Part shown: positions 47,115-58,067 of the stretch, piece by piece
Layout: every line of letters starts with the position of its first letter
Position numbering within the stretch: position 1 is the stretch's first letter
Notes under the pieces: model-generated
Told to the model about the DNA's origin: nothing
Seen by the model: the letters and a program-made list of their open reading frames with translations, nothing else
Databases searched by the model: none
From: Pomphorhynchus laevis
Lineage: Eukaryota > Acanthocephala > Palaeacanthocephala > Echinorhynchida > Pomphorhynchidae
DNA: 64,000 bases
Assembly: GCA_012934845.2 (NCBI GenBank)
Contig: WNNJ02000477.1
Location: forward strand, 39,399 to 103,398
Reading direction: 5' to 3'
Translations under genes and position numbers: made by a program

Positions 47115-47840
47115 ATATTTTTAAAATCTTTTAAGCCAGACGAGGAAGAACGACGAAAACACTATTTGATACCGTTTCGTCATCACAATGACTCACCAGT
47201 GCCAGATCCCGCCCACTGCTGGATGCAGAGGAGGACAAGCAGATGGCAAAAAAAAAACGAATTGTGTCTGATGTACTAGAAAACCTCTAGTAACATCATA
47301 GAGTGCTAAACCAGCACTACGGCATTACTAAATAGGATCATTCGCAAGAGCACTGGCAAATGCCAGCGAAGGTATCTTTTATATCGGCTAACTTCTTTTA
47401 TGACTATCTCAAAACAAGAGTGATGCCATTCCGCGTAAATGTTTTTAAGAATCTTTTAAGCCAGACGCAGAAGAACGACGATAACAGTATTTGATACCGT
47501 TTGGTCATCACAATGACTCATCAGTGCCAGATCTCTCCCACTGCTGGATGCGAAGGAGGACTAGCAGACGGCAAGAAACAAATCATGGGCATGAAGTACT
47601 AGGACACCTCTAGTACCATCATAGAGTGCTAAACCAGCACTACGGCTTCATCAAATAGGATCATTAGGATCAAATAGGATCACCAACGAATAATCACATG
47701 ATTCGTTTTTTGCCGTCTGCTTGTCCTCCTCTGCATCCAGCAGTGGGAGGGATCTGGCAATGATGAGTCATTATGATGACGAAATGGTATCAAATACTAT
47801 TATCGTCGTTCTTCTGCGTCTGGCTTAAAAGATTCTTAAA
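47115..47840. repeat. Composite fold-back repeat W, copy b (direct unit plus inverted unit)
   Basis: A first unit starts at about 47128 (AAGCCAGACGAGGAAGAACG). A second unit in the same direction starts at about 47459 (AAGCCAGACGCAGAAGAACG), and its inverted partner arm occupies about 47690-47828. Arms are about 140 bp and include CCCACTGCTGGATGC and GGAGGAC(A/T)AGCAGA. The middle (CATAGAGTGCTAAACCAGCACTAC) is shared by both units. Looks like one complete fold-back beside one truncated copy. No protein. Confidence 0.8.
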
Positions 47841-48279
47841 ATGATTCACGGGGAATGGTATCACTCTCGTTTTGAGATATTAACAAGCCATATTTGCTTA
47901 TTTCTAAAAGAAACTGGTGTTATGTATTAACCTTTTTAATAATCATTATTTGTAAGATACTTTTTAAGATTTTATTCTTAGCATTTAGATAATTAATTGA
48001 GAACTAGAGTGAATGTTCAAAATATTGAACAAATAAATTTTATTCCAAATATTTTATATAAAAATCAACTGAACTTCTAATAATTTTTTAAGTTATTTGG
48101 CTACTACGAAAACTGTTTTAAAAACTGGTTTTTGAGAACTGTTTTTAGTTGTCAAACTCTATAATGTATCATGTAGAAATATATAATAATACCCAATTAT
48201 ATATTATTCTTTAAAGTTGAAGATATGAAGGTTGTGAGCATTTATTGAACTAAATAAAACAAATTTAAAATAAAATAAA

Positions 48280-48570
48280 TATTGTAGGTTGCGTATACTC
48301 TATCCTCTGCAACGATTGTCATCAGAAATATATAGGTCAAACTGGCAGCAACTTTATACGTGCTGGAAAGCACCGTTGTTATATTAAAAAGTATAATACT
48401 TCGTCAGATGTCTATATAATGGGTGGCCAATAACTATTTCATTGATTTTGATGATAACGATGTCTTGTGTCTGGAAGCCAACAAGAAGCTTCGTGAACAA
48501 AGTAAACTTCGTAAACAAGGTAAACCAAATAACTATCAATACATGTCGTATAGAGAAGAAAAATGATTAA
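48280..48570 (+). pseudogene. Penelope-like element GIY-YIG endonuclease fragment
   Basis: Reads GCVYSILCNDC then HQKYIGQTGSNFIRAGKHR, the VYxIxC-xxC..YIGxTGR..HR start of Penelope-type GIY-YIG nucleases. After a frame break the stretch IDFDDNDVLCLEANKKLREQ matches the domain's end. The nuclease nicks target DNA for retrotransposition. No reverse transcriptase is visible upstream, so this is a 5'-truncated, decayed copy. The hammerhead-like motif at 48796 follows at a distance fitting its 3' untranslated region. Confidence 0.72.
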
Positions 48571-48795
48571 AATTAAAATTTAAATTAAAATTTATGTGGT
48601 AACTTCAAGTGTATGTCCGCTTTATTCCCTTCAAAGTCATTATTGCCTGACTCCCTGCATCAGGGGAGTAATTGAGAGCATGCAATCTAGTTCTCAATTA
48701 ATCATCTAAATGCTAAGATAAAAATTCGAAAAAGTATCTAACGAATCTTGATTTATGTAGTATGTTTGTATTTTATTTTGAATTTTAGATTGTAT

Positions 48796-48826
48796 CCTGA
48801 AGAAACTCGTATGTCACGAGCGAAAA
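48796..48826 (+). other. CTGAAGA-hairpin-GAAA motif behind the Penelope-like fragment
   Basis: CCTGAAGA-AA-CTCGT-ATGTC-ACGAG-C-GAAAA: a 5-bp hairpin inside strings resembling the two conserved parts of a hammerhead core. Penelope-like elements are known to carry hammerhead ribozymes in their terminal repeats. Here the stem junction holds extra bases compared with the textbook core. Confidence 0.5.
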
Positions 48827-48844
48827 TTTGTTTTTTTTTAAATA

Positions 48845-48897
48845 GTTAGAATTATTGGAGCTGGATCAAAGAAAAGAGGAAATTATTATTAATATTT
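48845..48897. repeat. Fold-back F1 family, single arm next to the Penelope-like tail
   Basis: ATTATTGGAGCTGGATCAAAG matches the outer arm of the fold-backs at 23441 and 27335. It begins about 25 bases after the motif at 48796, linking the F1 family to a Penelope-like end. Confidence 0.7.
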
Positions 48898-49371
48898 CAG
48901 AAAATTACAATGTTTTTAAAAAATGTACATGCTTATACAAAAAAAGTTCAAAACGATCGCCGTCACTTGCTTCGGGCAGGTGCTGCTGTTATTAGCGGTA
49001 AACAGCTGCTTTTAATTTTGTTTGAATTTTTAACACGAATTAGCGATTTTTGAAAGTAGACAAAACGCTATAAAAAATGATGATTCAAAATAATTTATAA
49101 ACAAAACAAAAATAATAACAATAATATTTTCATTCAAAATAAATAATTTGAAAAAATTAGAAAAAATATAAAAAATAATTAAAATTACTAGAAAAATTAA
49201 ATAAAGTATAAAAATAAAATAGATTATTTAAACAAATGAATCGTTTACAACATCTTTACAAAATATTTATGTTATTTGGTAAATATTTATGTTATTTTGA
49301 AAATTTGTGATATTTAGTTTAATAAATGCTCCCAACTTCATTATCTTTAGTAAATTAAAATTAAAATTTTT

Positions 49372-49398
49372 GTGATGGCTACCTATTGTAGCCATCAC
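49372..49398. repeat. Perfect 11-bp hairpin
   Basis: GTGATGGCTAC, CTATT, GTAGCCATCAC. Confidence 0.9.
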
Positions 49399-49493
49399 TC
49401 ACAACTTTTTGATCTTTACAAGTTTTACGTTAGTTAGCTTTTGTTCTAAAATAGTATTGATTTTGTAAATGTGTTGTAAAATGTATTGTAAAT

Positions 49494-49528
49494 GTATTGT
49501 AAATCCAATACCCTTGGATTTACAATAC
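49494..49528. repeat. Perfect 15-bp hairpin
   Basis: GTATTGTAAATCCAA, TACCC, TTGGATTTACAATAC. The flanking sequence contains further ATTGTA and CCCAT pieces, so the site has been reworked more than once. Confidence 0.9.
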
Positions 49529-50284
49529 CAATGGGTCTACAATACAATACCCATAGTTTAATGTTTTTAACAATGAAATTCAAAATAGATGAAACAAGTT
49601 GTGAGCATTGAGACTATAAGAGATTGATAAATTGCAAAACTTTATCACATAATTGATTATTAGTAGAAATTATCCACAAAACTTTAAGAAACGTTGCTTC
49701 AGTTATCAATATAGCACCAAAAATAGTTTTTAGTAAAAATTTGCTTTTGCTTAAAATTCACCAAAAGGTAAATGTTACGCCCCATTTATTATCAATATTG
49801 GTTGTAATAAATATTTTTAATAAATTACAAATGTTTTTTATTTACGCATCTTGAAACAAATCGCGAAATTTGAAACAACGCGCATAATGGAAATAACGAA
49901 TTATTAATGCGTAAAAATACCGTAATCATACCATAAAATAGCAGAAACAAATATCGCATCCAGGCATAATGCGCGTATTGTGCCGTGAATTATCAGGTAT
50001 AAAGCCTTGAAATTTATTTAAAACAGGAAATATGCATCCGACATTGATATTGTGTTTTATTTATGCATGATCATGTACACCAAAGCTTGTAGCCCTTGGT
50101 GATTGGAATTAATAAATTGTAGCTTTATCCTGGCATATACAACAAAGACATTTCAATTTCAGTATATTCTTAATGTAGATCAAACGGACATGGTAAAAAT
50201 GATGTAGCGTTTTGCAGTGTGTAAGTGATGATGAACAAGCACAATTTATACTAGCAAAATCTGTAAATTGTGTTGAAAGTATTT

Positions 50285-50392
50285 GATCCAGACTAGTTAT
50301 ACATCAGGTAAATGATCTAATCACAGGTCCAGGCTAGTTGTTATACATCAGGTAAATGATCGAATCGCAGGTCAAGGCTAGTTACACATCGG
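50285..50392. repeat. About 44-bp tandem repeat, 2.5 units
   Basis: Units share AGGCTAGTTGTTATACATC then GGTAAATGATC and AATCNCAGGTC; the third is cut short. Confidence 0.85.
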
Positions 50393-50473
50393 CAAACGTT
50401 TGTCATTAGTGTAGTTTACATATCACCACGAGCTCAGGTTAATGATCTAGTTGATCTTTAATCTAATCTTTAA

Positions 50474-50513
50474 TTATCTACCGAGACTGCTAAATATCAG
50501 TCTCGGTAGATAA
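50474..50513. repeat. Perfect 16-bp hairpin
   Basis: TTATCTACCGAGACTG, loop of 8, CAGTCTCGGTAGATAA. The stem is more GC-rich than its surroundings. Confidence 0.92.
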
Positions 50514-51842
50514 ATCAGATAATTTATTCGACTTTCTGGACCGTTTTGATCACTATGTAGTTCATATTTCCATAAATATTTTAGTTTCATTGGCTCACCC
50601 ATCAATATTTGTCAAAACATTATATATTACTTTACGATGAACCATGAAACAATTCGAAGGTATATCGGTTTGACTCGATGGGTTGAACTAAATTTTGGTG
50701 GTCGTTGAGATAGTTTGGACGCAGTTGCATTCGATTGACAGCAAATATTTAAAAAAAATTATATTTTTTCTGTATAACAATATTTTCTGTATAAAATGTA
50801 CATTTTATATTTTAAAATGTAACATATTTTACATTTTATATTTCGCACGTGTAATTACATTGTAAGTAAATTTTTCGAATAAGCAGTTAAGTATTGGTAG
50901 TGTATGTTTTGAAGGAATTTAACGTAAATTTTTTAATTTTGAAAGTTTTATTGCCTTGGTAATAAAATTAAACCAAAATTAGTCATGACAACGTTGTCAT
51001 CAGCATTTCATTTTACCATTAATAAATATAACAATGTGAATTGTTATAAGTCAAAGTCAATTGCACATAAACATGTGCAATTCAGTGAATGATATTTTAT
51101 TTTTAAACCGTAATTTAAACGTTTGCTGTAAAAAATTAACATCACTATTCTACTTGAATAATGTATATGATATTGTCTAATACAGTATCTTTATTTTTGC
51201 TGTTAAAATTTACTTTTAATTTGCGATAAAACAGCTATATTAAGTGAAATAAAACATTTAGTTTCTAGCAGCTGATCAAGAATATCTAAGGTAGGTGGTG
51301 GTCGGATGAATTACCAATTTATCACTCTTCAAATGGAAACGATATTTTATAAAAAAAAACCAACATTTCCATAGAGGACTGCTCTCAGTAAGACAAAGTT
51401 AGTCTTACAATAAAAATGGTTTTTTTTGTTTTATTCGAGAACAGTTTTGTTGTAGGTTTTTTGATTTTGAGATAATAGTATTCAGTTGTCGCAAATTTGA
51501 TTAATTTTGAATACAAAAATTATTTCACAGCATTTTTTTAAATCCATAATGTATTATTTTTAACATTTAGACTAATAAATAAATCATAAATAAATAAAAC
51601 CGAAATAAGTAGTCCTTTTTTAAACTATTTATTCTGTATAGTATCAGCGTTGCCAGATTTGGCTACAAGTTGAAAATTACGCGATTTTCAAAATGACCAG
51701 GCTTCAAATATTTCAATCAGAATATTGAAATTTGCCTTCAAACTACTGGACTTACCATTCAGGCTAATCTTTAAACTCATTTAAACTCATCTAAACTCAT
51801 ATTTCAACATACTTAGCAATTTATTAAAGTGTACCTTTATCG

Positions 51843-52303
51843 GTTTGGCAACTGAAGTATGACCTGCGTACCCATCACGATTGTACATTGTAGAGCTGTA
51901 CATCGGATAAATGTGGGCTTTTAAAAAGGTCAGACTATTAAAATTTGTCTCCAGGCTACCTGCTTTGCATATTAATAAATGCCACATTCCTTTGCTTTTC
52001 TAGTTAAGATGATCCTTTGCTAGTAAAATTTCTGATATCTTCACCATTTGATGATAACAAGGTTTTCCTTAAATCAAAAATAATTTATCGTTACAATAAT
52101 TTTTGGTTATTAATAGCTTATAATTTAATATTTTCAAAGAATATGATATCCTAGAAGCATCTTTATATAGTAGATGTGTATTTTAAAACTAGTACAGAAG
52201 AAAAATTTCCACCAATAGTTTTGGGGGTTCTAAAATTGTAGAAATGTTTCTAGGCTGCAATAACCCAGTTTAATCTGATAACAATGTGCATGCTGACGAA
52301 TTT
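51843..52303 (+). repeat. Direct duplication, copy 1 (Tc1-like 3' part)
   Basis: About 92-95 percent identical by eye to 53108-53571. Both begin inside the transposase C-terminus (GTACCCATCACGATTGTACA) and run on for about 390 bases of AT-rich 3' sequence. Confidence 0.88.
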
Positions 52304-52569
52304 AGAATAATACAGTTTTTCGTCTTTTATGGACAGCAGTTGAATTAAATATGGTTACTATTGCATTGATTACGATCATCTTGCATTCAATATAGTAACT
52401 GCTGCATTAATTATGGTCAGACCAAAATTTTCTCTATGATAACAACGGAAAGAATCTCAGCATTTGTGAATGAATCATCAATTGAAATCAATCACACAAA
52501 ATAATTCAAAGTTTGAGAGATATTAAGAACCAAAGTATCTTCTGAATTGAGATCACGTATTGTAGCACT

Positions 52570-53205
52570 TACAATGGATAGTTAAATCGATCGCACACCT
52601 TATTGGCTTGCCCATAACTAGTATCAAATATTGTATGTTAATTTCTACAAACGGGTCGGGAACAAGCAAAGTCAACAGTTGGAAAAAGACTATCAAAATT
52701 ATTTGAAACTCAAAGATACAATATACGACAATGGATTGATAATAATTGTTTATTTTCTCTTTCCGAGATCGTGACCCGAGTTAGAAATAGATTTAACATC
52801 ATAGTTTTCACATCTTTAGTTGATAGGTGTCTCCGTAATTTTTACTACACCCTTAAAAATGTACTTCCGGTTCCTGTAGCTCGAAATAAGAAGCGAACAA
52901 TTAATTTGCGGTTTGATTACACTCGAAAATTTCGGCGATTCGAGCAAGATTTCCCTTCTGAAGCATTCATTTTTATTGATGAAGTTGGTTTTAAGGTATC
53001 ATTCGCCACGGCAAATAAATTATTATTATCACGTCCTAAACGAGAAAGAGCGCGAGTAGGAACAAGAGCATTAACAGTCCCATTAGCAAGTAGACACACC
53101 TCAATCAGTTTGGCAAATGAAGTTGGGACCTGCGTACCCATCACGATTGTACATTGTAGAGCTGTACATCGGATAAATGTGGACTGTTTAAAACGGTCAC
53201 ACTAC
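52570..53205 (+). pseudogene. Tc1/IS630-like transposase, partial
   Basis: Cut-and-paste DNA transposase of the Tc1/mariner-IS630 group. The frame 52771-53208 is open and reads VTRVRNRFNI, VDRCLRNFYYTLKNV, VARNKKRTINLRFDY, then FIFIDEVGFKVSF with the first catalytic Asp, RVGTRALTVPL and HTSISLAN. Upstream (52570-52770) an N-terminal part can be followed in broken frames. The last part (IVHCRAVHRINVDC) is shared with copy 1 at 51843. The later catalytic acids (DN..H and the final D/E) are not found, so this copy is truncated. No terminal inverted repeats were located. Confidence 0.72.
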
Positions 53206-53571
53206 TAAAATTGGTCTCTAGGCTACCTGCTTTGAACTTAATAGATGCCAACATTCCTTTGCTTTGCTAGTTAAGATGATCCTTTGCTAGTAAAATTTCT
53301 GACATCTTTACCATTTGATGATAATAAGGTTTTGCTTAAATCAAAAATAATTTATCGTTACAATAATTTTTTTATTATTAATAGCTTATAATTTAATATT
53401 TTCAAAGAATATGATATCCTAGAAGTATCTTTATATAGTAGATGTGTATTTTAAAACTAGTACAAAAGAAAAATTTCCACCAATAGTTTTGGGGGTTCTA
53501 AAATTGTAGAAATGTTTCTAGGCTACAATAACCCAGTTTAATCTGATAACACTGTGCAGGCTGACGAATTT
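53108..53571 (+). repeat. Direct duplication, copy 2 (Tc1-like 3' part)
   Basis: Partner of 51843-52303, offset 1265 bp. It is continuous with the transposase frame upstream, so this is the more complete copy. Confidence 0.88.
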
Positions 53572-53728
53572 TTAAAATGGTTCTAGGCTACTTTAACCTA
53601 GTTTTGTATGCGTATTTTATTCGAAAACAGTTTTGTAATTTTCTATCCTGACGATGGAAGCAGTCAATTGTCGAAAATTTGACTAGTTTTTAATGAAAAA
53701 TATTTATTTCACTCTCTTGTCATACCAA

Positions 53729-53763
53729 TAATTAAGTTATGAGTGAAACTCATAACTTAATTA
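53729..53763. repeat. Perfect 16-bp hairpin at a copy of the LINE ORF1 start
   Basis: TAATTAAGTTATGAGT, GAA, ACTCATAACTTAATTA. Its left arm repeats the bases around the LINE ORF1 start at 54161 (TAATTAAGTTATGAGTGAAC). Confidence 0.92.
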
Positions 53764-53781
53764 CAGGAAATGTAACTTTCC

Positions 53782-53872
53782 TATAAGCTTAGATGTAACT
53801 AAGCTTAAATGTAACTTTCCTATAAGCTTAGATGTAACTAAGCTTAAATGTAACTTTCCTATGTAACTTTCT
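53782..53872. repeat. 39-bp tandem repeat, 2.3 units
   Basis: Units TATAAGCTTAGATGTAAC then TAAGCTTAAATGTAACTTTCC start at 53782 and 53821; a partial third follows. Confidence 0.9.
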
Positions 53873-54160
53873 TAACTTCACAGGAAAATGTTGTACAAAT
53901 TATGTCTTCCAACAGGCTCGGCCAATTTAATAATTATTAGATTTCTAAGCTTGGGTATGGGGGAAGAACCTTATTACCCTCGTGATCATGAGACAACAAA
54001 TCTCTTACCTTGGGTGTTGTTACAGTCAAAATTCCATTGGAAATACCTGGATTCTGTTCCATATTTGCTAGAATTTGAAATTTGTTTGAAACACCGATAC
54101 TCACTTTTTCGCCATACCAATAATTAAGTTATTATCTCTCGTCATACCAATAATTAAGTT

Positions 54161-55326
54161 ATGAGTGAACACTCGATTTATCAAATTATATTAAACAAAA
54201 AAATTAATGCTAGAACGCTATCGGAGCTTCAAAGCTCTACAACTTTTGGTGATTTTACAATGAAATATGGTAGTAATGAACGATCTGGTTCAATTCTTTC
54301 GTCTACTGGAGACAATTCTAATCAGGTTAGTGATGTTTCGTGTTTATTAAATGCAGATAAGGGGCTGCTACCCCCGATTCCAAAATTAGCTAACCTGTGC
54401 ATCATCAATTCAAAAAAACCAATAGAGAAACACAATCTCTTCTCAACCTTTTTGCGAAAGTTTGTATCAATTCATCCAAGCAGGGTGCTGTTCAATTCAG
54501 TGAAGATTTTGGACAATACTGTAAGAGTTTCCTTCCCGAATGCATCTTTATTAAAGGAATACAAAGATTATTTTGACAAGCACCTTTTGGACTCTGGTTC
54601 CATAACGTTGAAACCCCTTCAGTGCTCAGTTAAAATATCTAATTTTCCATTGTTTCTAACGGAAGAAGATTTGATAACTCTGAAAAAATTATATGGCTTC
54701 CAATCAGTGAGGCAAGTCCTAGGTAAGGGGGCGACCCCCTCCCAGTGGCTTTTGCAAATACAGATCTTGATTCCGGTCTGCTTCTTTCTAAATCGTCAGC
54801 AAATCCTTTCCTAGGTTTTAACTTAGGATTCACTCTAATTGACGAAGACCGACTCACATTCCCCCACTGTAACAAGTGCCATGCCTGGGGCCACTGGTAC
54901 TCTACATGCAGCAAGGCCTTGGTATGCGGTGTTTGTGGTGCTGGGGATTGTCAGTATGCTTTAAAAGGGGAAAGATGTCAGGCCTCCTCCTCTTGCGCTA
55001 ATTGTGGAGGGGAACATCCGGCCTGGTCAAGGCGCTGCAGAATATTTAAAGAATATAAACAACTGTTTGTTAAGCCTAGAACGCCGATCAACTATGCCTC
55101 TGCTGCTGGTTCATCAGCCAACCGGATGTCAAACGCTGACATCATTCAACTTCTTGATAACCAGAAACGAGTAATTTTTTCACAATTTCAAACAATGATT
55201 GGACCTCTGCTATCCTCTTTTGTAGGGACAACAGCTGCCCCCATGCCTAACGAGCTTAAAACCCCCCACTCCAAGAAGAGGGGGCTTCGGCCAGAACAGT
55301 CCCACCCCCCAAGGTGGGGAAGATGA
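54161..55326 (+). pseudogene. LINE ORF1 protein with CCHC zinc knuckles (one frame change)
   Basis: RNA-binding ORF1 protein. The first frame (54161-54814) contains an RRM-like region (RVLFNSVKILDNTVRVSF, LKPLQCSVKISNFPLF). At a G run near 54727 the coding continues in the -1 frame to 55326 with zinc knuckles CNKCHAWGHWYSTC (C-x2-C-x4-H-x4-C) and CANCGGEHPAWSRRC, then a tail ending PPRWGR. The arrangement is normal for Jockey/I-group ORF1. The frame change in a short G homopolymer looks like a one-base deletion; I see no slippery-site logic for it. Confidence 0.78.
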
Positions 55327-55479
55327 TCAAGGATAAGAAGGCTTCTCTGGGAAATGAAGATATTGCCCTGGGGGTACGACCCGCGACGGGGCTAGTGGCA
55401 GTGAGGGTAACCCTCCTGCACCTAGCTCTGTCTAGGTTGGCATCCCCTTTCCAACTAATTTAGCCCGATGGTGAGTTAA

Positions 55480-57917
55480 CCTGAGCCTTTTTCACTGAAT
55501 ATTCTTCAGTGGAATTCGGGAGGTGCTTCTGCCCTTAGACTTTTATCTGGTAGAGACGCAGATGTTATAGTCCTCCAGGAGACGCTGTCTATACGTCTCC
55601 CCCAGGACATTACTCGATTTATCCCAAAGCAAATTTGTTCCCACTATACTCCATACATAACCCCACCTTACTCCTCTTCATCTCAAGGACTCTTGACCCT
55701 AGTTAAATGCTCTTTAAGGTCCTCCCTACTGCTAAATTACTCTTGTCCTGCCCTGTCTTGTCTAGTAGTTTCACTCGTTAAGAACGGTAAACGCCTCAGT
55801 CTAGCCAACGTCTACATTCGTCCAGGAGAGATTCACAAGAACCGTGACCTTCTGGATGGTATTATCGATAGCGGCTATGACATTGTACTAGGTGACTTCA
55901 ACAACAGAACTGGTCGTTGGATTAATGCTGCTCTCCGCAGAGCCAGGAACGGTTATCTTATTCACAAACCACCGTCCCCTACATTTCATTGCACATCAAC
56001 GAATTCACTCCTCGACCTATTACTGCTCCACGAGAGATGGTTGTTAAAACCCTTCTGCACGGAGCAGTCGCGACAGCATCTGTCCACATCTCATGATCTA
56101 ATTCGCTGGCGGATAGAGGAGGATACGCTGCTTCGGAGAAGATTCCACTTTGACCCGATCAGAGTGGCTTTCTTCCAAGCTGCTATCCAACGCTTCCCCC
56201 GAATTGGTAATGAGATTTTAACCGAATTTAATTCATACCTCTCTTCGCAAGCTACCGCATTGCTTTCTACAACCTATAAAGGTCGCATTTTCAATCCCAC
56301 TCCGACGAAACTCAAGGTTCTAGCAAAACTACTGAACCTCCCTAATCTCTCTTCTTCCGCCAGACAGACTCTCTCGAATGAATACTGGCGCACCAGATAT
56401 TGGTTCCAGCTGAGTAGGGATAGGGCGAGCATTGCTCGTCTTAACCCTTCTCAGTCTTCCTTTTGGAAGATTTTCAAGAAGGAGAAGTTTGCTTGTTGGA
56501 GGGATAGGGCCTTGGGTTGGATCGGTAGAATTGGCCTTGATAAAGTTTTAGAAGAGTCACTTGCCTTACACAACTATGGAGCCACTCAATCTCCGCAACC
56601 AATCCCGCCTTGGGGAGACTTCAGGAGTAGAGACTTATCTGTCACAGATATTCTCAACGCCTGGGGGCCTCTTCCAAGCACCTCCAAAACCGTCGCTCCA
56701 CTCTCTTCTCGTGTCTGTCAGCTTTTGACAACCGATCAAAGAAGGGAGGTGGCCATCACAATGCTATTAGCCACCCCATCCGATGTAGCCGGCATCAACA
56801 TTAGCAAGAGAATTTTTATTCCAAAAAAGTTTCCGGTCTCTTGTCCTAAAGACCTGCGGCCCATTTCGATTCAAAATTCCCTCGTATCGATCTACGAAAA
56901 AGCGCTTGCGCGTAGAATCCGCGATCATCTGATTAGGCGAAATTTAATCCCACCTGGTTTCCATGGGTTTGTCAAAGGTCGCTCGGTTCATTCAGCAGTT
57001 GGTGAAGTGCATCGGTTTTGTCAGGAGAATAGTCATCAGCTAGCTGTGGCAGTTTTCCTTGATTTTTCCGCTGCATTTGACCGCATCACCATTCCCTTTG
57101 TTATCTCTTCTCTTAGGTCCCTCGGGTTACCTGCGAGAATTGTTAACAGGGTGGAGATACTGCTGTACACCAAGCGATTTTATTATGATGACGACCCTGA
57201 TGCGCGTCAGTTCTACCCTATTACGGGTGTGCCTCAAGGTTCACCACTTTCTCCAATCTTATATCTTGCTGCCTCAATTATTCTATTTAAAATATTTAAA
57301 CGTGAACAACGTCTAGTGGTGTACGCTGATGACACCACAGCCCTGTTCACTGGACGCAGGTGCAAAGACGTAGTCTCGGACATCAGCCGCTTCTTTATAA
57401 GATTAAAAGACCAGTTGCCTAGATCCAACCTTATTCTAAACTCCGCTAAATCACAGGTGGTTGTCTTTCATGGCTCCCCTGAACCAAGAAAAAACTTAAG
57501 AGACTAGCACTCTCTACGCTCTCCTCCATATTTGCATCCGAACCACTCCCTGTCTTCACAAGTCGAGTAAAATACCTGGGGTTCACCGTTTCGGTGAACT
57601 GGTCGGCGAAAGCCGACCTGGATAGACTCAAACGTATCCTGAAGAAAGCTAGGTGGGCTCTGAAACGGGCCCATCATCTGTCGTTGAATGGGAAAACCCA
57701 GGTGCGCCTTTGGGGTACCTGGGCTATCTCGGGATTAGGCTTCTTCTCAAGAGGACGTCCCCCAGAGCAAATGCTAAGGTTTCTTAAGCTCCTCGTCTCT
57801 CGTTTACCCAACATCGTCCGCACCGATTGGATTCTTCGGGAGGTGAAAGACCCCGGGTGGTTCAATCGGAAAGCGGCGTGCTGGATTGGTTGGGGGCTCA
57901 GATCCCCATTGATTTGA
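55480..57917 (+). pseudogene. LINE ORF2: endonuclease and reverse transcriptase, -1 frame change before the C-terminal domain
   Basis: Endonuclease-RT that nicks DNA and copies the LINE RNA. The open frame 55480-57507 has no early ATG; it follows TAA at 55477. Endonuclease blocks are LQWNSGGAS, VIVLQET, LGDFNNRTGRW and TSHDLIRW. RT blocks are LRPISIQNSLVSIYEK, FLDFSAAFDRI, GVPQGSPLSPILY and VVYADDT. At 57489-57495 A-AAA-AAC stands in frame, followed by a stop at 57505. The C-terminal domain (SRVKYLGFTVSVNWSAKADL, WALKRAHHL, LRFLKLLVSRL, ending WGLRSPLI) continues in the -1 frame to 57917. No RNase H is seen, which fits Jockey-type elements. The same frame step exists in the copy at 20000-21766. 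Confidence 0.85.
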
Positions 57918-58067
57918 GGCCTTAATAGGAAGAAGACAAAGAAATTGTTGACCTATTTTTTCTGTTGACTGACTGTTTATTTTTTTCTAATGGACTTCTT
58001 GTTAAACGACACTTCCATTTATGTATTTTTATTAATAAAGTCTTATTATTATTATTATAAACTATAC

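Larger units (their letters stand above)
48900..51840. other. AT-rich stretch with short hairpins and a 44-bp tandem
   Basis: No gene recognised. Contains the perfect hairpins at 49372-49398, 49494-49528 and 50474-50513 and the tandem at 50285-50392. The segment at about 51413-51548 resembles 53574-53713, beyond the Tc1-like duplication. Confidence 0.45.
53714..58059 (+). mobile_element. Jockey/I-group LINE, best-preserved copy
   Basis: Non-LTR retrotransposon with a 5' region of short repeats (CATACCAATAATTAAGTTAT at 53721, 54107 and 54143), ORF1 (54161-55326), ORF2 (55480-57917) and a 3' untranslated region ending AAGTC(TTA)n at about 58059. The 5' boundary is uncertain; no target duplication was found. 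Related 5'-truncated copies are at 20000-21766 and 29937-30346, both in the same orientation. GC content of the coding part is much higher than the surroundings. Only two frame changes disturb the coding sequence. Confidence 0.88.

Noticed and set aside
54639-54914. Minus frame over LINE ORF1
   Set aside because: Shadow of the GC-rich LINE coding sequence.
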